Positions 35,956-45,197 are shown, counted from the first letter of the stretch. The stretch: DNA of 64,000 nucleotides from Sphingorhabdus contaminans (GCF_007280415.1 NZ_VKKU01000002.1:496001-560000), one strand, 5' to 3'. Notes: generated from the letters alone by a model not told the origin. A program made the numbers and translations.

Positions 35956-37053
35956 CTATCGGCGGTGCGCTCTGGACCAGGCCTTAATCCGCTGCATCAC
36001 ATTGCCGCGGATATCGGCATAGAAAAGCCCGAACTCATGATAATGCAGACTTCCCCCCGGCAGCGGTTCCAGACCAAGTGCCGGATCGGCCTTTGTGACC
36101 AGAAAACCATCCTTGCATTCGGCAGCAACGCTAGCGGGCACAAGCGGCTTTAACGCGCCTTCGCCCGCTCCACCCGGAACGGCGCCCTTGCTGGCGCTGG
36201 CAATGGCCGCAGGCTTTTTGCGGTCAAAGGTCAGGGGATTTACACAGAGCGGGGTCCGTCCCTCGTCCGTCCCATATTCATGGGCGTAGCGGGTGCCGGC
36301 GAAGCGGCGCAACATGGCAAGATCGGCGTCTGTAGTCACGGCATTCCATGCAAGAACGCAGCCTGACTGGTCCGGCCGGTCGCAGGGCACGAGCGATTTG
36401 AACGTCCGGCCAAATGCACCTTCGGTAATATCAAGGCCAATGACATAAGCGGCCACCATCCGCTTTTGGACTTTCTGTCCATCAATACGGTTCCGCAGCA
36501 AACGCATTGTCATTTCCGCACCTTGGCTATGTCCGGCAATGATGAAGGGCCGCCCCTTGTTTTCATGTTCGATGAAATAATCAAATGCCCTTTCGACATC
36601 AGAATAGGCCAAAGCATAGGCCTTGCCACCATCCCCCTGCATCAACCTGTCCTTGGTCGCCAGAAACGAGGCCTGCCGGTATCGCGGGGCATAAATGCGG
36701 CAGCATCCGTTGAATAGGGCGGCCTGCCGGCGGATAACGCTGGTGTCCGTCCAGTCGTTCACACTGTTATTGGCAATATCCTGATTCCAGCGATCGGGTG
36801 TGCGGTAGGTGGTGGGGTGGATGTAAAAGACATCGACATCCTTCCGCTTCAGTGCCTTGCTCGCGCCCGGCGGAACGGCAGTGCTGACACCCGGAGCATC
36901 CGGGCGTGCGGCCCATGCCGCCGGATTGCGATAATCGGGGACGGGGGGTGCCTCCTGACTGTCAAATGCCGGAGCGGTTTGCTGCGCGGGTGATGCCGGG
37001 GCGAGCGCGGCCAACAAAATGCCGAAAGAGAGCATCTTATTTGGTATCGACAT
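35956..37053 (-). CDS. DUF3089 alpha/beta hydrolase, exported
   Basis: A 365-residue protein with a signal peptide (MSIPNKMLSFGILLAALAPA) and the DUF3089 alpha/beta-hydrolase pattern: VDVFYIHPTTYR near 73-84 and nucleophile elbow GHSQGA with S176. An Asp/His pair cannot be assigned with certainty, though LHYHEFGLFYADIRGN near the C-terminus carries the likely His. It would hydrolyse an ester or lactone in the periplasm. ATG at 37053 was chosen because it starts the signal peptide, with GAGGGT upstream. It is divergent from another hydrolase gene at 37195. Confidence 0.85.
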   Translation of the reverse strand: MSIPNKMLSFGILLAALAPASPAQQTAPAFDSQEAPPVPDYRNPAAWAARPDAPGVSTAVPPGASKALKRKDVDVFYIHPTTYRTPDRWNQDIANNSVNDWTDTSVIRRQAALFNGCCRIYAPRYRQASFLATKDRLMQGDGGKAYALAYSDVERAFDYFIEHENKGRPFIIAGHSQGAEMTMRLLRNRIDGQKVQKRMVAAYVIGLDITEGAFGRTFKSLVPCDRPDQSGCVLAWNAVTTDADLAMLRRFAGTRYAHEYGTDEGRTPLCVNPLTFDRKKPAAIASASKGAVPGGAGEGALKPLVPASVAAECKDGFLVTKADPALGLEPLPGGSLHYHEFGLFYADIRGNVMQRIKAWSRAHRR

Positions 37054-37194
37054 AGCTTTACCCTCACCGTAATTTTCAAATAGCAACCAAGCAGATTGGA
37101 CCTGACCCGTTTCATGTGCCAGCGCGAATATCCGATAGATGGATGATCAAATTGTTGGCGCACCGTTGGAAGATTGTAGAGGCACGCTACCGCA

Positions 37195-38076
37195 ATGCAC
37201 TCCCTTTTTGAACGCCGACAATTTCTGACCGCTCTGCTTGCATTGGGCGCAACTCCTTTAATGGGTGCCGCTCCCCTGTCCTCGCCGCGTAAATCGTCCC
37301 TTAAGGTGGCGGGGGACCGAACGGTCGATATCTGGACCTGGAAGCCGCAAAAAAGGTCGCGGGGTGTAATCCTGTTTTTTCACGGCGCTCTTTCCGCACC
37401 ATGGAAATATGAACGCCTGATCGCATTTTGGGTTGATGCGGGCTTTACGGTTCACGCACCGCTTCATGTTGATTCCAGCGATCATCCCGACAGGGCAAAA
37501 TATCCGGGCATGGCCAGCTGGCGTTGCCGGATCGAAGATATGCACGCCCTTGCCGATACATATGGGAAGCGGGGCTTTGTTGCTGCGGGCCATAGCTATG
37601 GAGGGCTCGGTGCCCTGACGCTGGGGGGCGCGCTGGCCAGCAGGCCTGAGGGCGTGAACAGGCCGCTGGCGGACAGCCGGGCCAGAATGGTTCTGGCATT
37701 TTCGCCTCCCGGTCTCATTCCGGCACTTATCGATGCGCCTGGCTATGCTGGTATTTCCGTGCCGATGCTGCTGCAAACCGGAACATTGGATATTCCGCCC
37801 GGTGAAAAAAGCTGGGAAGGGCATCTTGCCGCTTATCATTCGGCCCCTGCAAAGGGCGACAAGTTCGCTCTCGTCCTTGAAGGCGTCGATCATTATTTTG
37901 GCGGTGGCATATGCCGCCCCGAACTGCCCGGTCCGGTGCAGATGGACCAACTGACCGTTGCCGGCGCCATTTCCGTGCAGATGCTCGACGCCTATATGGC
38001 GGGCAACAAGTCCGCCCAAAAGGCACTGCAAAGCCGGTTGGCGGATCGGGGACCGGTTTTATTCAGCCGGAAATAA
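37195..38076 (+). CDS. Exported alpha/beta hydrolase (dienelactone hydrolase/lipase-like)
   Basis: A 293-residue alpha/beta hydrolase with a twin-arginine-like leader (FERRQFLTALLALGATPL), the oxyanion segment VILFFHGALS (58-67), nucleophile elbow GHSYGG (S134) and a probable catalytic His in GVDHYFGG. It would act on an ester outside the cytoplasm. The first gene of cluster B on the plus strand, it is divergent from the DUF3089 gene over 141 nt and ends at an inverted repeat facing the small gene at 38097. Confidence 0.82.
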   Translation: MHSLFERRQFLTALLALGATPLMGAAPLSSPRKSSLKVAGDRTVDIWTWKPQKRSRGVILFFHGALSAPWKYERLIAFWVDAGFTVHAPLHVDSSDHPDRAKYPGMASWRCRIEDMHALADTYGKRGFVAAGHSYGGLGALTLGGALASRPEGVNRPLADSRARMVLAFSPPGLIPALIDAPGYAGISVPMLLQTGTLDIPPGEKSWEGHLAAYHSAPAKGDKFALVLEGVDHYFGGGICRPELPGPVQMDQLTVAGAISVQMLDAYMAGNKSAQKALQSRLADRGPVLFSRK

Positions 38077-38080
38077 CTAG

Positions 38081-38095
38081 GGTCAGGACCTGACC
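38081..38095. terminator. Short inverted repeat between convergent genes
   Basis: GGTCAG-GAC-CTGACC followed by TTT, in the 20-nt space between convergent stops at 38076 and 38097. The stem is short, so it is at best a weak terminator. Confidence 0.35.
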
Positions 38096-38096
38096 T

Positions 38097-38465
38097 TTAG
38101 CCGACGGCAATGTCCGCAATGGTGGACCGATAGCTTTCTTCACTTTCCGCATTGGCCGCTTCATTGGCTTCCTTGCGCGCCAGATAAAAGAGCCGCTCAA
38201 GAAAATCCTGTCGCCATGCCTCGCGTGCCTCGAGCGCTTCTGTGTCCAGAACCAGCACCTCAATTTCTTGCGCCATATTGATGCCATGCGCCTTTGCGAC
38301 CCGTTCCTGGCTGTCCAGCCGGTCGTGCAGCACCGCGATTTCATTCGCGAGGACCATGATCATGGACATCGCCTGATCGAGCCCTTCTGTCGGAAAAAAC
38401 GCCGGGCGCTTGCCCTTCACGTTCTTGATGACATGCGGCCGGTCTTGTGCTGCTCCCCCCATCAT
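38097..38465 (-). CDS. Conserved hypothetical protein, helical
   Basis: A 122-residue protein I do not recognise. It is rich in Glu and Ala with few prolines after residue 30 and should be mainly helical, perhaps a coiled coil (segments from about 33 to 110). ATG at 38465 overlaps the stop of the methyltransferase gene by 4 nt, implying translational coupling, so it may be a partner or stabiliser of that enzyme. No signal peptide or membrane span is seen. Confidence 0.65.
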   Translation of the reverse strand: MMGGAAQDRPHVIKNVKGKRPAFFPTEGLDQAMSMIMVLANEIAVLHDRLDSQERVAKAHGINMAQEIEVLVLDTEALEAREAWRQDFLERLFYLARKEANEAANAESEESYRSTIADIAVG

Positions 38466-39691
38466 GCCGCTGCCGCCAGGGTTACGGGCTTTTCGCCGAT
38501 CAACACTTCCCAGCCGCCGCCCGGGGCATATTCGCCGGCCGCGAATTCACGTTCCGCCACGGCTTCTGCTGCTTCATTGGAATAGCCCGGATCTTGCCCG
38601 GCAAATTCCATGACCGCCATCGGGGCGGTGTCGAACCGGATTGTCTCGGTCGGAAAGCCTGCTTTCTTCGCCAGTTCGATCTGGTCCATATCGCGCATTG
38701 CACCCCAAAATGGCTCATTATTATACCATGTTTCATTGTCCAGAATGAACTGCGTGAACGGGTCCATCAGGTCGAACGGCGGCAGGTCGGCATGGATCAT
38801 CAATCCGCCCGGCGCCAGCAGCCGCCAGCTTTCGTTGAATATCCGGGGCATCGCCTTACCGCTGGTTTCGTGCAGCAGGATGTGGCTGACAACCAGATCG
38901 AAATAGCCATCTTCGAACCGGGTTTCTTCCGCATTCATCTGGGCAAAATTGACATCGAGGCCCATCGCGGCCGCGCGGGCATGGGCGTAGCGCACAACAG
39001 GCGCGCCCACATCGATGCCCCACACTTCGGCGTCGGGGAAATATTCCTTATAGGGTAATGTCGCGTGACCGACGGTGCAGCCCATGTCCAATATCCGCTT
39101 GGGCCTGAAATCGGGCCGGTTGCGCTTGAGATAGTTACAAACGGAACGGCCCATATCGTCATTATGCGGGCCCATATAACCCATGGCGTACAGATATACG
39201 CCGCGATCATACAAGATGCCGACGGACACATCTTCCTGCGTCACTTCCGACGTATAGCCGCCGGGCATGCAGTGGATGTCGAGCGCGGTGACGTAACGGG
39301 GCGGGACGAACCCTTCCGGAATATCCAGCGACGCCTGCGATGCCGCGCTGAGCTGCCGCGCGCGTTCAATCAGTTCGGGAAGCTCGCGGTCCACACTGAT
39401 GTTGGTTGCCTCCCACAGCAGTTCCTGAGCGATTCTGTTGGTCGCCGCATAGGTCTGGAAATAGGAATCCTTCACCATGGCTTTGCGAATATCATAGCGG
39501 TCTTTGGGGGGTGATCCGGTTTGCCGTTCGAATGCCGGGGCTACCCGCTGGTTATAAACCGGGTGAAGACCGGGCAAAAGGCGCTGCTGGATAAAGCTTT
39601 TGAGGCTTTTTGCGAACTCCTGGCGCGCTGCCTCATCGTGCGTCGCGGTGGGGAGCATTGCATGCTGCGCTTGCTGAAAAGTGTTAAGCAT
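38462..39691 (-). CDS. SAM-dependent methyltransferase (class I)
   Basis: A 409-residue protein. A roughly 200-residue N-terminal domain of unknown type precedes a class I methyltransferase domain with motif I ILDMGCTVGHATLPY, an acidic residue in EVWGIDVG, and the post-motif FDLVVSHILLHET. Methyl acceptor unknown; an O- or N-methylation or a demethylation-linked role would fit an aromatic pathway. The second of two adjacent ATGs (39691) is better spaced from GGAGG than the first (39694). Divergent from a DUF1838 gene, with a perfect 17-bp palindrome between them. Confidence 0.8.
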   Translation of the reverse strand: MLNTFQQAQHAMLPTATHDEAARQEFAKSLKSFIQQRLLPGLHPVYNQRVAPAFERQTGSPPKDRYDIRKAMVKDSYFQTYAATNRIAQELLWEATNISVDRELPELIERARQLSAASQASLDIPEGFVPPRYVTALDIHCMPGGYTSEVTQEDVSVGILYDRGVYLYAMGYMGPHNDDMGRSVCNYLKRNRPDFRPKRILDMGCTVGHATLPYKEYFPDAEVWGIDVGAPVVRYAHARAAAMGLDVNFAQMNAEETRFEDGYFDLVVSHILLHETSGKAMPRIFNESWRLLAPGGLMIHADLPPFDLMDPFTQFILDNETWYNNEPFWGAMRDMDQIELAKKAGFPTETIRFDTAPMAVMEFAGQDPGYSNEAAEAVAEREFAAGEYAPGGGWEVLIGEKPVTLAAAA

Positions 39692-39721
39692 CATCGCCTC
39701 CTGAATTTGGCTTAATAGACA

Positions 39722-39738
39722 ATTCCCCGGCGGGGAAT
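39722..39738. promoter_or_regulatory. 17-bp perfect palindrome ATTCCCCGGCGGGGAAT
   Basis: Eight-base arms around one central base, 31 nt upstream of the methyltransferase start and 115 nt upstream of the DUF1838 start on the other strand. It is a likely operator for a dimeric regulator controlling one or both genes. No second copy was noticed in the window. Confidence 0.5.
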
Positions 39739-39852
39739 GCAAGCGCATGACACCGTCCCTATCCATCCATCGGATAACTGCACCCGGCATGTCTTGCAAA
39801 TCTCCGCAAACATCGCACTATCCCCGATGACGAGGCATCAAGGGAGAAGCAG

Positions 39853-40875
39853 ATGAGTAATGATCCTACAGGCAGGGGTTTTTCGCGTCGTGAAAGCCTG
39901 GGCCTTGCCGGTGCAAGTCTTGCTCTTGCGGCAGCTCCCGCCATCGCGGCAAAGCCCAAAGTCAGCTTCCTCACCAAGATTGATCTGAAAAACCCGCAAT
40001 GGAACCGCGATACCTATGCGCGTATTGACGGGGAACTGGATGTCACCAAACAGAAGGTCAGCCGTATCAAGGGCAAAGTCTACGGCGTCAGGGACAATGA
40101 AAAGATCCGTCCGCTGTTCCAGATGGACGGTTTTTCGGTGGTGCGCACCCTGCGTTTGCCCGATGGCAACTGGCGCCGCATTCTCAAGGAAGTTGTGTTC
40201 TACCGCGACCTTGAAACGGGCAAGATCATGGATCGCTGGCGCAATCCCTATACCAATGAAGACGTCAAGGTTGTGCCGATTGCCAATGATCCTTTCAACT
40301 ATGACATTCGGGACACAAAACCGCAGCCTCCCAGCTATGGCGGGCTGAACAAGGACCAGCGCGCGCCGGAACCGTTTCTGCTCGACTGGAGCGACGGCCC
40401 GGAAGGCACGCTGATTCTGGAAACAGGCATCGACCTCTTTTATCCGGCGGCGCTGCAGCCCGACAAATGGCCGCGCGAGTCGGCAGGGGCCTTCAACCGT
40501 GTTTCCGAACATTTCCTGTTCTTCGTGCAGCGCAAGGATATCGAGAATCCAAAATTGACCGCCTTGCCTGTCACCGGCAGCTGGTCCCGTATCACCCCAT
40601 GGCTTCCCTGGATGCTGATGGGGCAGGCGCCGGGCTGCATCAATTATTTTGCCTCCTTTGCCACCGTCTCCAATGGCATAGCCGGCCTGCCCGCCGATCT
40701 GGTGGCCGCCGCCAGGGCCATCGATCCCAAATATCTGGAAGCCCCGACGGAGGATTATGGTCCCTCGCTCTCCAGTCTTGAAAATTATGTGAAGACGCAA
40801 AAGCCGGCGCCCGTCCCCGAAGGCTGGTCACCGCCGCAACCGCCTGCCCCGCCATCCTTTCCGCCACGCAAGTGA
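39853..40875 (+). CDS. DUF1838 family Tat-exported protein (copy 2)
   Basis: A 340-residue DUF1838 protein with a twin-arginine leader (FSRRESLGLAGASLALAAAP). Family hallmarks are YRDLETGKIMDRWRNPYTNE around 117-136 and WSRITPWLPWMLMGQAPG around 239-256. The C-terminal tail is proline-rich. GGGAGAAGC precedes the ATG. Its stop overlaps the GTG of the carrier gene downstream, so the protein and the carrier are made together. Tat export suggests folding, perhaps with a cofactor, in the cytoplasm before export. Confidence 0.85.
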   Translation: MSNDPTGRGFSRRESLGLAGASLALAAAPAIAAKPKVSFLTKIDLKNPQWNRDTYARIDGELDVTKQKVSRIKGKVYGVRDNEKIRPLFQMDGFSVVRTLRLPDGNWRRILKEVVFYRDLETGKIMDRWRNPYTNEDVKVVPIANDPFNYDIRDTKPQPPSYGGLNKDQRAPEPFLLDWSDGPEGTLILETGIDLFYPAALQPDKWPRESAGAFNRVSEHFLFFVQRKDIENPKLTALPVTGSWSRITPWLPWMLMGQAPGCINYFASFATVSNGIAGLPADLVAAARAIDPKYLEAPTEDYGPSLSSLENYVKTQKPAPVPEGWSPPQPPAPPSFPPRK

Positions 40876-42236
40876 GCATAGCCACAGCCACGGCGGCGGG
40901 GTCCAAAGCTAGGATCTCGCTCGGAAGACAGGTCGGCTATGGCGCAGGCCAGATAGCGGGCCAGATTTTCCGCGATGTTCCCTCGCTCTTGCTGCTCTTC
41001 TACCTCACCACCGTGGTCGGCATCGATGTCGGAACCGCAGGCGCGGCGATCTTTGTGCCCAAAATGGTGTTCGGGGTCGGCTCCGATATGTTGGTAGGTG
41101 TATTATCGGATCGCTGGCGAAACAGGCTCGCCCGGCGCTGGTGGTTGCTGGTCGGTGCCCTTCTGTCGCCGCTTGCAATGATTCTCCTGTTTCATATCCC
41201 CCAGGGGAGCGAACTTTTCCGTGTCACCTATGTAGCTGTCAGTTTCAGCCTCTATATGGCTGTCTTCGCTTCATTTTCCGTGCCTTATCTCGCAATTGCC
41301 GGTGAATTGGCAGGCAGTGCGCCCGAGCGCACAAAGTTGATGGCATGGCGTCTGGTGTTCACTTCCATCGGCGTTCTGCTGGCCGGCGCGTTGGCACCGA
41401 TGCTGGCGGAACGGTTCGGCGGTGGTGCGGAAGGATATCAAACCATGTCGCTGGTGCTCGCCGCGATTTGTCCCTTATCCCTGCTCATCGCCTTTTTCGG
41501 CATCGGGAAGACTGAGCCGGTTGCCGATACCGGCCTTACCCAAGACAATCTTTTGGCAGCGGCCGCAGGGTTGACTTTCCGTCAGGCTCTCTCGGTTCTG
41601 ACCCGTCGCCGGTTCGCGATACTTTTCAGCGCCAATTTCCTGCAACTGGTTGGAAGCGGCATGGGTTACGCGTCGCTGCTTTACTTCATAGCCTATAATA
41701 TGGGCCGGACCGACGCCCTGTCTGTCGTGGGCGGCGTCGTGATGGCAGCCTGTGCCGGCATCATCATGGCACAACCCGTCTGGGTCGCGGCCGCCGGCAA
41801 AATCGGCAAAATCCGTAGCTATGTCATCGCCTCGGTGATTTACTCGGCCAGCTACTTTATCTGGATGTTCTGTGCCGAACTCGGCGTTTGGGTTGCCTAT
41901 GTCCTTGCCTTCACGGCGGCGATCGGAAACTCCGGCTGGGCCATGCTGAGCTTTGCGATGCTCACCGATGTTTCGAGCGACGATGAAGAGCATGCCGGTC
42001 TTTACTGTGCGGCGTGGGTTGCTGCCGACAAAATTGCTTTCGCTCTGGGTGGGACGCTTTTGGTCGGCGGCGTTTTGGCTGCATTCGGATTTGACGCCCA
42101 AAAGGCTATGAACGGATTGCCGCAAACGGACCAGGCTCTGCTCGGCGTTGCCATCGCATTCGGCCTGTGCCCTGTCTTGCTCAATCTTACAGGCGCTGCG
42201 CTTTTGGGGTTCAAAGGCGAAGAAACCCGCGATTAA
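40872..42236 (+). CDS. GPH-type (MelB-like) MFS carrier
   Basis: A 454-residue membrane protein with about twelve spans. RQVGYGAGQIAGQIFRDVPS at the N-terminus and MVFGVGSDMLVGVLSDRW around 70-87 match the glycoside-pentoside-hexuronide:cation symporter branch. Members of this branch in sphingomonads are often catabolic, not sugar-specific. The start is GTG at 40872 overlapping the DUF1838 stop. The gene is followed by a 104-nt control region and the IclR regulator. Confidence 0.85.
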   Translation: MSIATATAAGSKARISLGRQVGYGAGQIAGQIFRDVPSLLLLFYLTTVVGIDVGTAGAAIFVPKMVFGVGSDMLVGVLSDRWRNRLARRWWLLVGALLSPLAMILLFHIPQGSELFRVTYVAVSFSLYMAVFASFSVPYLAIAGELAGSAPERTKLMAWRLVFTSIGVLLAGALAPMLAERFGGGAEGYQTMSLVLAAICPLSLLIAFFGIGKTEPVADTGLTQDNLLAAAAGLTFRQALSVLTRRRFAILFSANFLQLVGSGMGYASLLYFIAYNMGRTDALSVVGGVVMAACAGIIMAQPVWVAAAGKIGKIRSYVIASVIYSASYFIWMFCAELGVWVAYVLAFTAAIGNSGWAMLSFAMLTDVSSDDEEHAGLYCAAWVAADKIAFALGGTLLVGGVLAAFGFDAQKAMNGLPQTDQALLGVAIAFGLCPVLLNLTGAALLGFKGEETRD

Positions 42237-42237
42237 T

Positions 42238-42271
42238 CGTCAGGTGGATAGTTTATCCGTCAGGCGGATAG
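42238..42271 (+). promoter_or_regulatory. Tandem 14-bp repeats CGTCAGGYGGATAG
   Basis: Two copies, at 42238-42251 and 42258-42271, matching at 13 of 14 bases and exactly 20 bp apart, so both face the same side of the helix. They start just after the carrier stop and end 69 nt before the IclR start, suggesting autoregulation. A 12-of-14 match occurs at 52235-52248. Confidence 0.55.
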
Positions 42272-42340
42272 AGATGGTAACTGCGCCACTCTTGCGCCAA
42301 AATCAGCAATATCACATCATTGCTGAGAGGAGGCGGCAGC

Positions 42341-43111
42341 ATGAAAGGCGTACCCATACAATCCTTTAGCCGGGCGATATCGGCGCTGAAGGCGATAAAC
42401 CGTCATGGTTCGATGACGATGATGGAGATTTCAAGGGCTGCCAAAGTGCCCTATCCCACCGCCCACCGGATCGTGCAGACATTAATCTACGAGGGATTGA
42501 TTGAGCAGGAGCCGGCCCGAAAGCGCTACCGGCCGACAGGCTTGGTGCAAACCCTGTCCAGCGGATATCAGCATGACGGCCGGCTGGTGGAGGTTGCACG
42601 ACCATTGATTGTAGAACTCACACGCAAGGTGGGATGGCCGGTTTCCATCGCCATTCGTGTCGGCAAGAATATGATGTTGCTTGATAGCACCCATGCCAAC
42701 ACCTCGCTGACCTTCGCGCAATATTATCCGGGATTTACTCTGCCCCTGCTTGATAGCGCATCCGGCAAATTGTCGCTCGCCTATGCGGAAGAAGATGATC
42801 GCGAGCAGATTTTGAAATGGATGAGTGCGGATCAGGATATCGACCCTGAATATCTGGCCGAGGCGAAAGGTGCGCTTAATCTGGATGGCGTTCGGGAACG
42901 AGGTTATGCGCTGCAGGGACGCAATTACTTCAATCACACTCCGGGTAAGACATCGTCGATCGCAGTGCCCATTTTCGCCGACGGCAAATTTGAAGCAGCG
43001 ATGACTCTGGTGTTTTTCGTATCAGCTATGAAAATCGAAAACGCGTTACAAAGCTATCTGCCGGAGATGCTCGCAACAGCCAGCGCTGTAAGCGCCGAGC
43101 TGTCTCAATAA
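42341..43111 (+). CDS. IclR-family transcriptional regulator
   Basis: A 256-residue regulator: N-terminal winged helix (FSRAISALKAINRHGSMTMM, then VPYPTAHRIVQTLIYEGLIE) and a C-terminal effector domain (LLDSASGKLSLAYAEEDDRE; YFNHTPGKTSSIAVPIFADG). GGAGGCGGCAGC precedes the ATG at 42341, which begins right before the DNA-binding domain. IclR proteins in catabolic clusters act as repressors or activators responding to an aromatic acid. It is the only specific regulator inside cluster B, so it is the best candidate for the GGCGGATAG-type repeats. Confidence 0.9.
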   Translation: MKGVPIQSFSRAISALKAINRHGSMTMMEISRAAKVPYPTAHRIVQTLIYEGLIEQEPARKRYRPTGLVQTLSSGYQHDGRLVEVARPLIVELTRKVGWPVSIAIRVGKNMMLLDSTHANTSLTFAQYYPGFTLPLLDSASGKLSLAYAEEDDREQILKWMSADQDIDPEYLAEAKGALNLDGVRERGYALQGRNYFNHTPGKTSSIAVPIFADGKFEAAMTLVFFVSAMKIENALQSYLPEMLATASAVSAELSQ

Positions 43112-43122
43112 TATTTATCACG

Positions 43123-44271
43123 TCAGACCGGCACCGAGCGGCAGTCATAATCAAACAGCCCAAGTGTTTCCTCGTTTCGAAGATTTGATATCCCGAAGAG
43201 ATCCGTATCATCGCCTTGCATGCGATCGGCATTGGCGTTGGATTCAGCTTGGATAAAACTCGTCCGCTCGTGACGCGCCTGTACATAGCGTTTCAGTCCT
43301 TGGGCTATGCTTGCACTGTCGGAAAGTGCGCGGGCGAGGACAACGGCATCTTCAACCGCGCAAGAAGCTCCCTGACCGAGAAAAGGCGTCATGGCATGCG
43401 CGGCATCGCCAAGTAATGTGACACAGTCATCCAATACCCAGTTATCCAGCGGTGTGCGTGCATTGATCGCCCATTTATAATGCGGAACACTTTCCGCCGC
43501 CGACACCATTGCCTGGGCCTCGTCGCACCAGCCTTGATAAGTCGCCGCCAAATCGCCCGGCTGGGATTGAATTGTCCAGCCATCATCCGTCCAGCCGTCC
43601 TGTCGGGCAAAAAAGACGAGATTTAGCATAGTCGAATTGCGTACCGGATAGCGCGTTATCATGCGGCCGGGGCCGATATGAACACCCGGCCAGTCGGTCA
43701 CATCACGAAGCCTGTCGGTCACCCGCACAACCGCACGCCAAGCGACATGGCCTGTAAAGTGGGGAGCTTTGGATTCGAATATTTTCCGGACGACCGATTT
43801 TACACCATCTGCGCCGACAAGAATGTCGGAAGCAATCCTCTCCCCGGATTCCAGAATTGCTGTTGAACCATCAACTGCCGAAACTGGGGCATTTGCCTGC
43901 AATTTCACACCCGCATGCACAGCAGCATCTACCAATATGGCATGGAGGTCGGCGCGATGGATATAGACGTAGGGCGCGCCATATTTTGCACGCGAGTCCG
44001 CACGTTCCAGTGTGAACATCGCGCGGCCATCTTCCCAATGCTGTATACGCTGTCGTTTCGGCTCCACACCCGCTTTTGCAATCCGTTCCATTTCGCCGAT
44101 GAAATCGAACGCCCGCATGGCGTTGGGTGACAAGGTAACTCCAGCCCCGACTTCGCCAAATTGAGGCGCAGCTTCCAGAACCGTGACCTGGAATCCCGTC
44201 CGCGCTAAAGCGGTCGCAGCGGTCAATCCGCCAATGCCGCCCCCGACAATACAGATTGAGGACCCGTTCAT
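43123..44271 (-). CDS. FAD-dependent aromatic monooxygenase (salicylate/3-hydroxybenzoate hydroxylase-like)
   Basis: A 382-residue group A flavin monooxygenase: GGGIGGLTAATALARTGFQV holds the GxGxxG dinucleotide fold (about 9-28), DILVGADGVKSVVR the DG motif, and LLGDAAHAMTPFLGQGA the GD motif. It would hydroxylate a phenolic acid with NAD(P)H and O2, possibly with decarboxylation. ATG at 44271 overlaps the deacetylase stop by 4 nt. It is the last gene of a leftward group with the deacetylase and the VAO-type oxidase. Confidence 0.88.
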   Translation of the reverse strand: MNGSSICIVGGGIGGLTAATALARTGFQVTVLEAAPQFGEVGAGVTLSPNAMRAFDFIGEMERIAKAGVEPKRQRIQHWEDGRAMFTLERADSRAKYGAPYVYIHRADLHAILVDAAVHAGVKLQANAPVSAVDGSTAILESGERIASDILVGADGVKSVVRKIFESKAPHFTGHVAWRAVVRVTDRLRDVTDWPGVHIGPGRMITRYPVRNSTMLNLVFFARQDGWTDDGWTIQSQPGDLAATYQGWCDEAQAMVSAAESVPHYKWAINARTPLDNWVLDDCVTLLGDAAHAMTPFLGQGASCAVEDAVVLARALSDSASIAQGLKRYVQARHERTSFIQAESNANADRMQGDDTDLFGISNLRNEETLGLFDYDCRSVPV

Positions 44272-45182
44272 GCCAATTGCCCCGGGATATGTTCTTCGTG
44301 GTGCGCAAGGTACCAATCCGCGATTTCCTCACGAGTGGCCCACCAGACGCCGGGCAGCGATTGCGCATGTTCGATAAACTCACGGATAGCACGCACCCGA
44401 TGCGCCCGGCCCGAAACGTGAGGATGAAGGCCGACATTCATGATCCGCCCCGTCGTTGCACCCTCTTCATACAGAACATCCAACTCTTCTATCAAAGCCT
44501 GGGCGAACTGGTCGGTGGTAAAATTTTTCCGAGTTATGAATGTGAAGTCGTTGATCTCGTTCGAATAGGGCACCGATACGATAGGACCATGCGGGGTGCG
44601 CAGCAAATAGGGCTGATCATCGTTCATGATGTCGCAGTAAAATGTGCAGCCCTGCTCTGCGAGGATGTCCGCGGTCTGTAGCGTCCCGCGCAACGATGAC
44701 GATAGCCACCCCTTAGACTTCCGGCCGGTATGCTTTTCAAATTCGGCTAGTGACGCCAGAATGATGTTACGCTCTTTTTCGGGATCGTGGGCGAAATTGG
44801 AAAGTAGTTCGCCCTGTTCCCAATTATGGGTCAGCAACTCCCAACCACGGTCCAATACCGCATCAGTCATTGCTTTTCGCCGCTGAAATGTCACTGCATT
44901 CGTCGTGCAGCTCGCCTTGGCGCCCATTTTGTCGAACAGTTCAAAGAGCCGCCAGATACCGACACGCTGGCCATATTCCCGCCAGGTGTAGTTGGGAAAA
45001 TCAGGCACATTGCCGGGAAGGACATCCGGCAAAATCGCCGGTCCACCCGCATAGTAGGGCTTGTCAGTGTCTTTGGTGAGATCCCATGTTTCCAGATTGA
45101 AAGTCAGGATAAGAGCCACACGCGCACCGTTGGGCCATTTCAGCGGATTGCGTTGCGGAAGCGGAATATAATCATAGTCCAT
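44268..45182 (-). CDS. Polysaccharide-deacetylase-fold hydrolase, PuuE-like (paralogue of 18296)
   Basis: A 304-residue NodB-fold protein without a signal peptide. AKASCTTNAVTFQRRKAMTD, LLTHNWEQGELLS and VGLHPHVSGRAHRVRAI supply the His-rich metal positions as in allantoinase/imide-hydrolase type enzymes. It shares the layout of the protein at 18296 (N-terminal RVALILTFNLE against KMALSVVVNVE). The gene is 15 nt downstream of the VAO-type oxidase and overlaps the monooxygenase gene, so a cytoplasmic amide, lactam or imide hydrolase role alongside aromatic oxidation is more likely than sugar chemistry. Confidence 0.8.
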   Translation of the reverse strand: MDYDYIPLPQRNPLKWPNGARVALILTFNLETWDLTKDTDKPYYAGGPAILPDVLPGNVPDFPNYTWREYGQRVGIWRLFELFDKMGAKASCTTNAVTFQRRKAMTDAVLDRGWELLTHNWEQGELLSNFAHDPEKERNIILASLAEFEKHTGRKSKGWLSSSLRGTLQTADILAEQGCTFYCDIMNDDQPYLLRTPHGPIVSVPYSNEINDFTFITRKNFTTDQFAQALIEELDVLYEEGATTGRIMNVGLHPHVSGRAHRVRAIREFIEHAQSLPGVWWATREEIADWYLAHHEEHIPGQLA

Positions 45183-45197
45183 GGTAACCAGCCCTAT

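Noticed and set aside
36080-37053. DUF3089 gene as part of the b561-c fusion transcript
   Set aside because: The two genes are on opposite strands and converge, so they cannot share a transcript.
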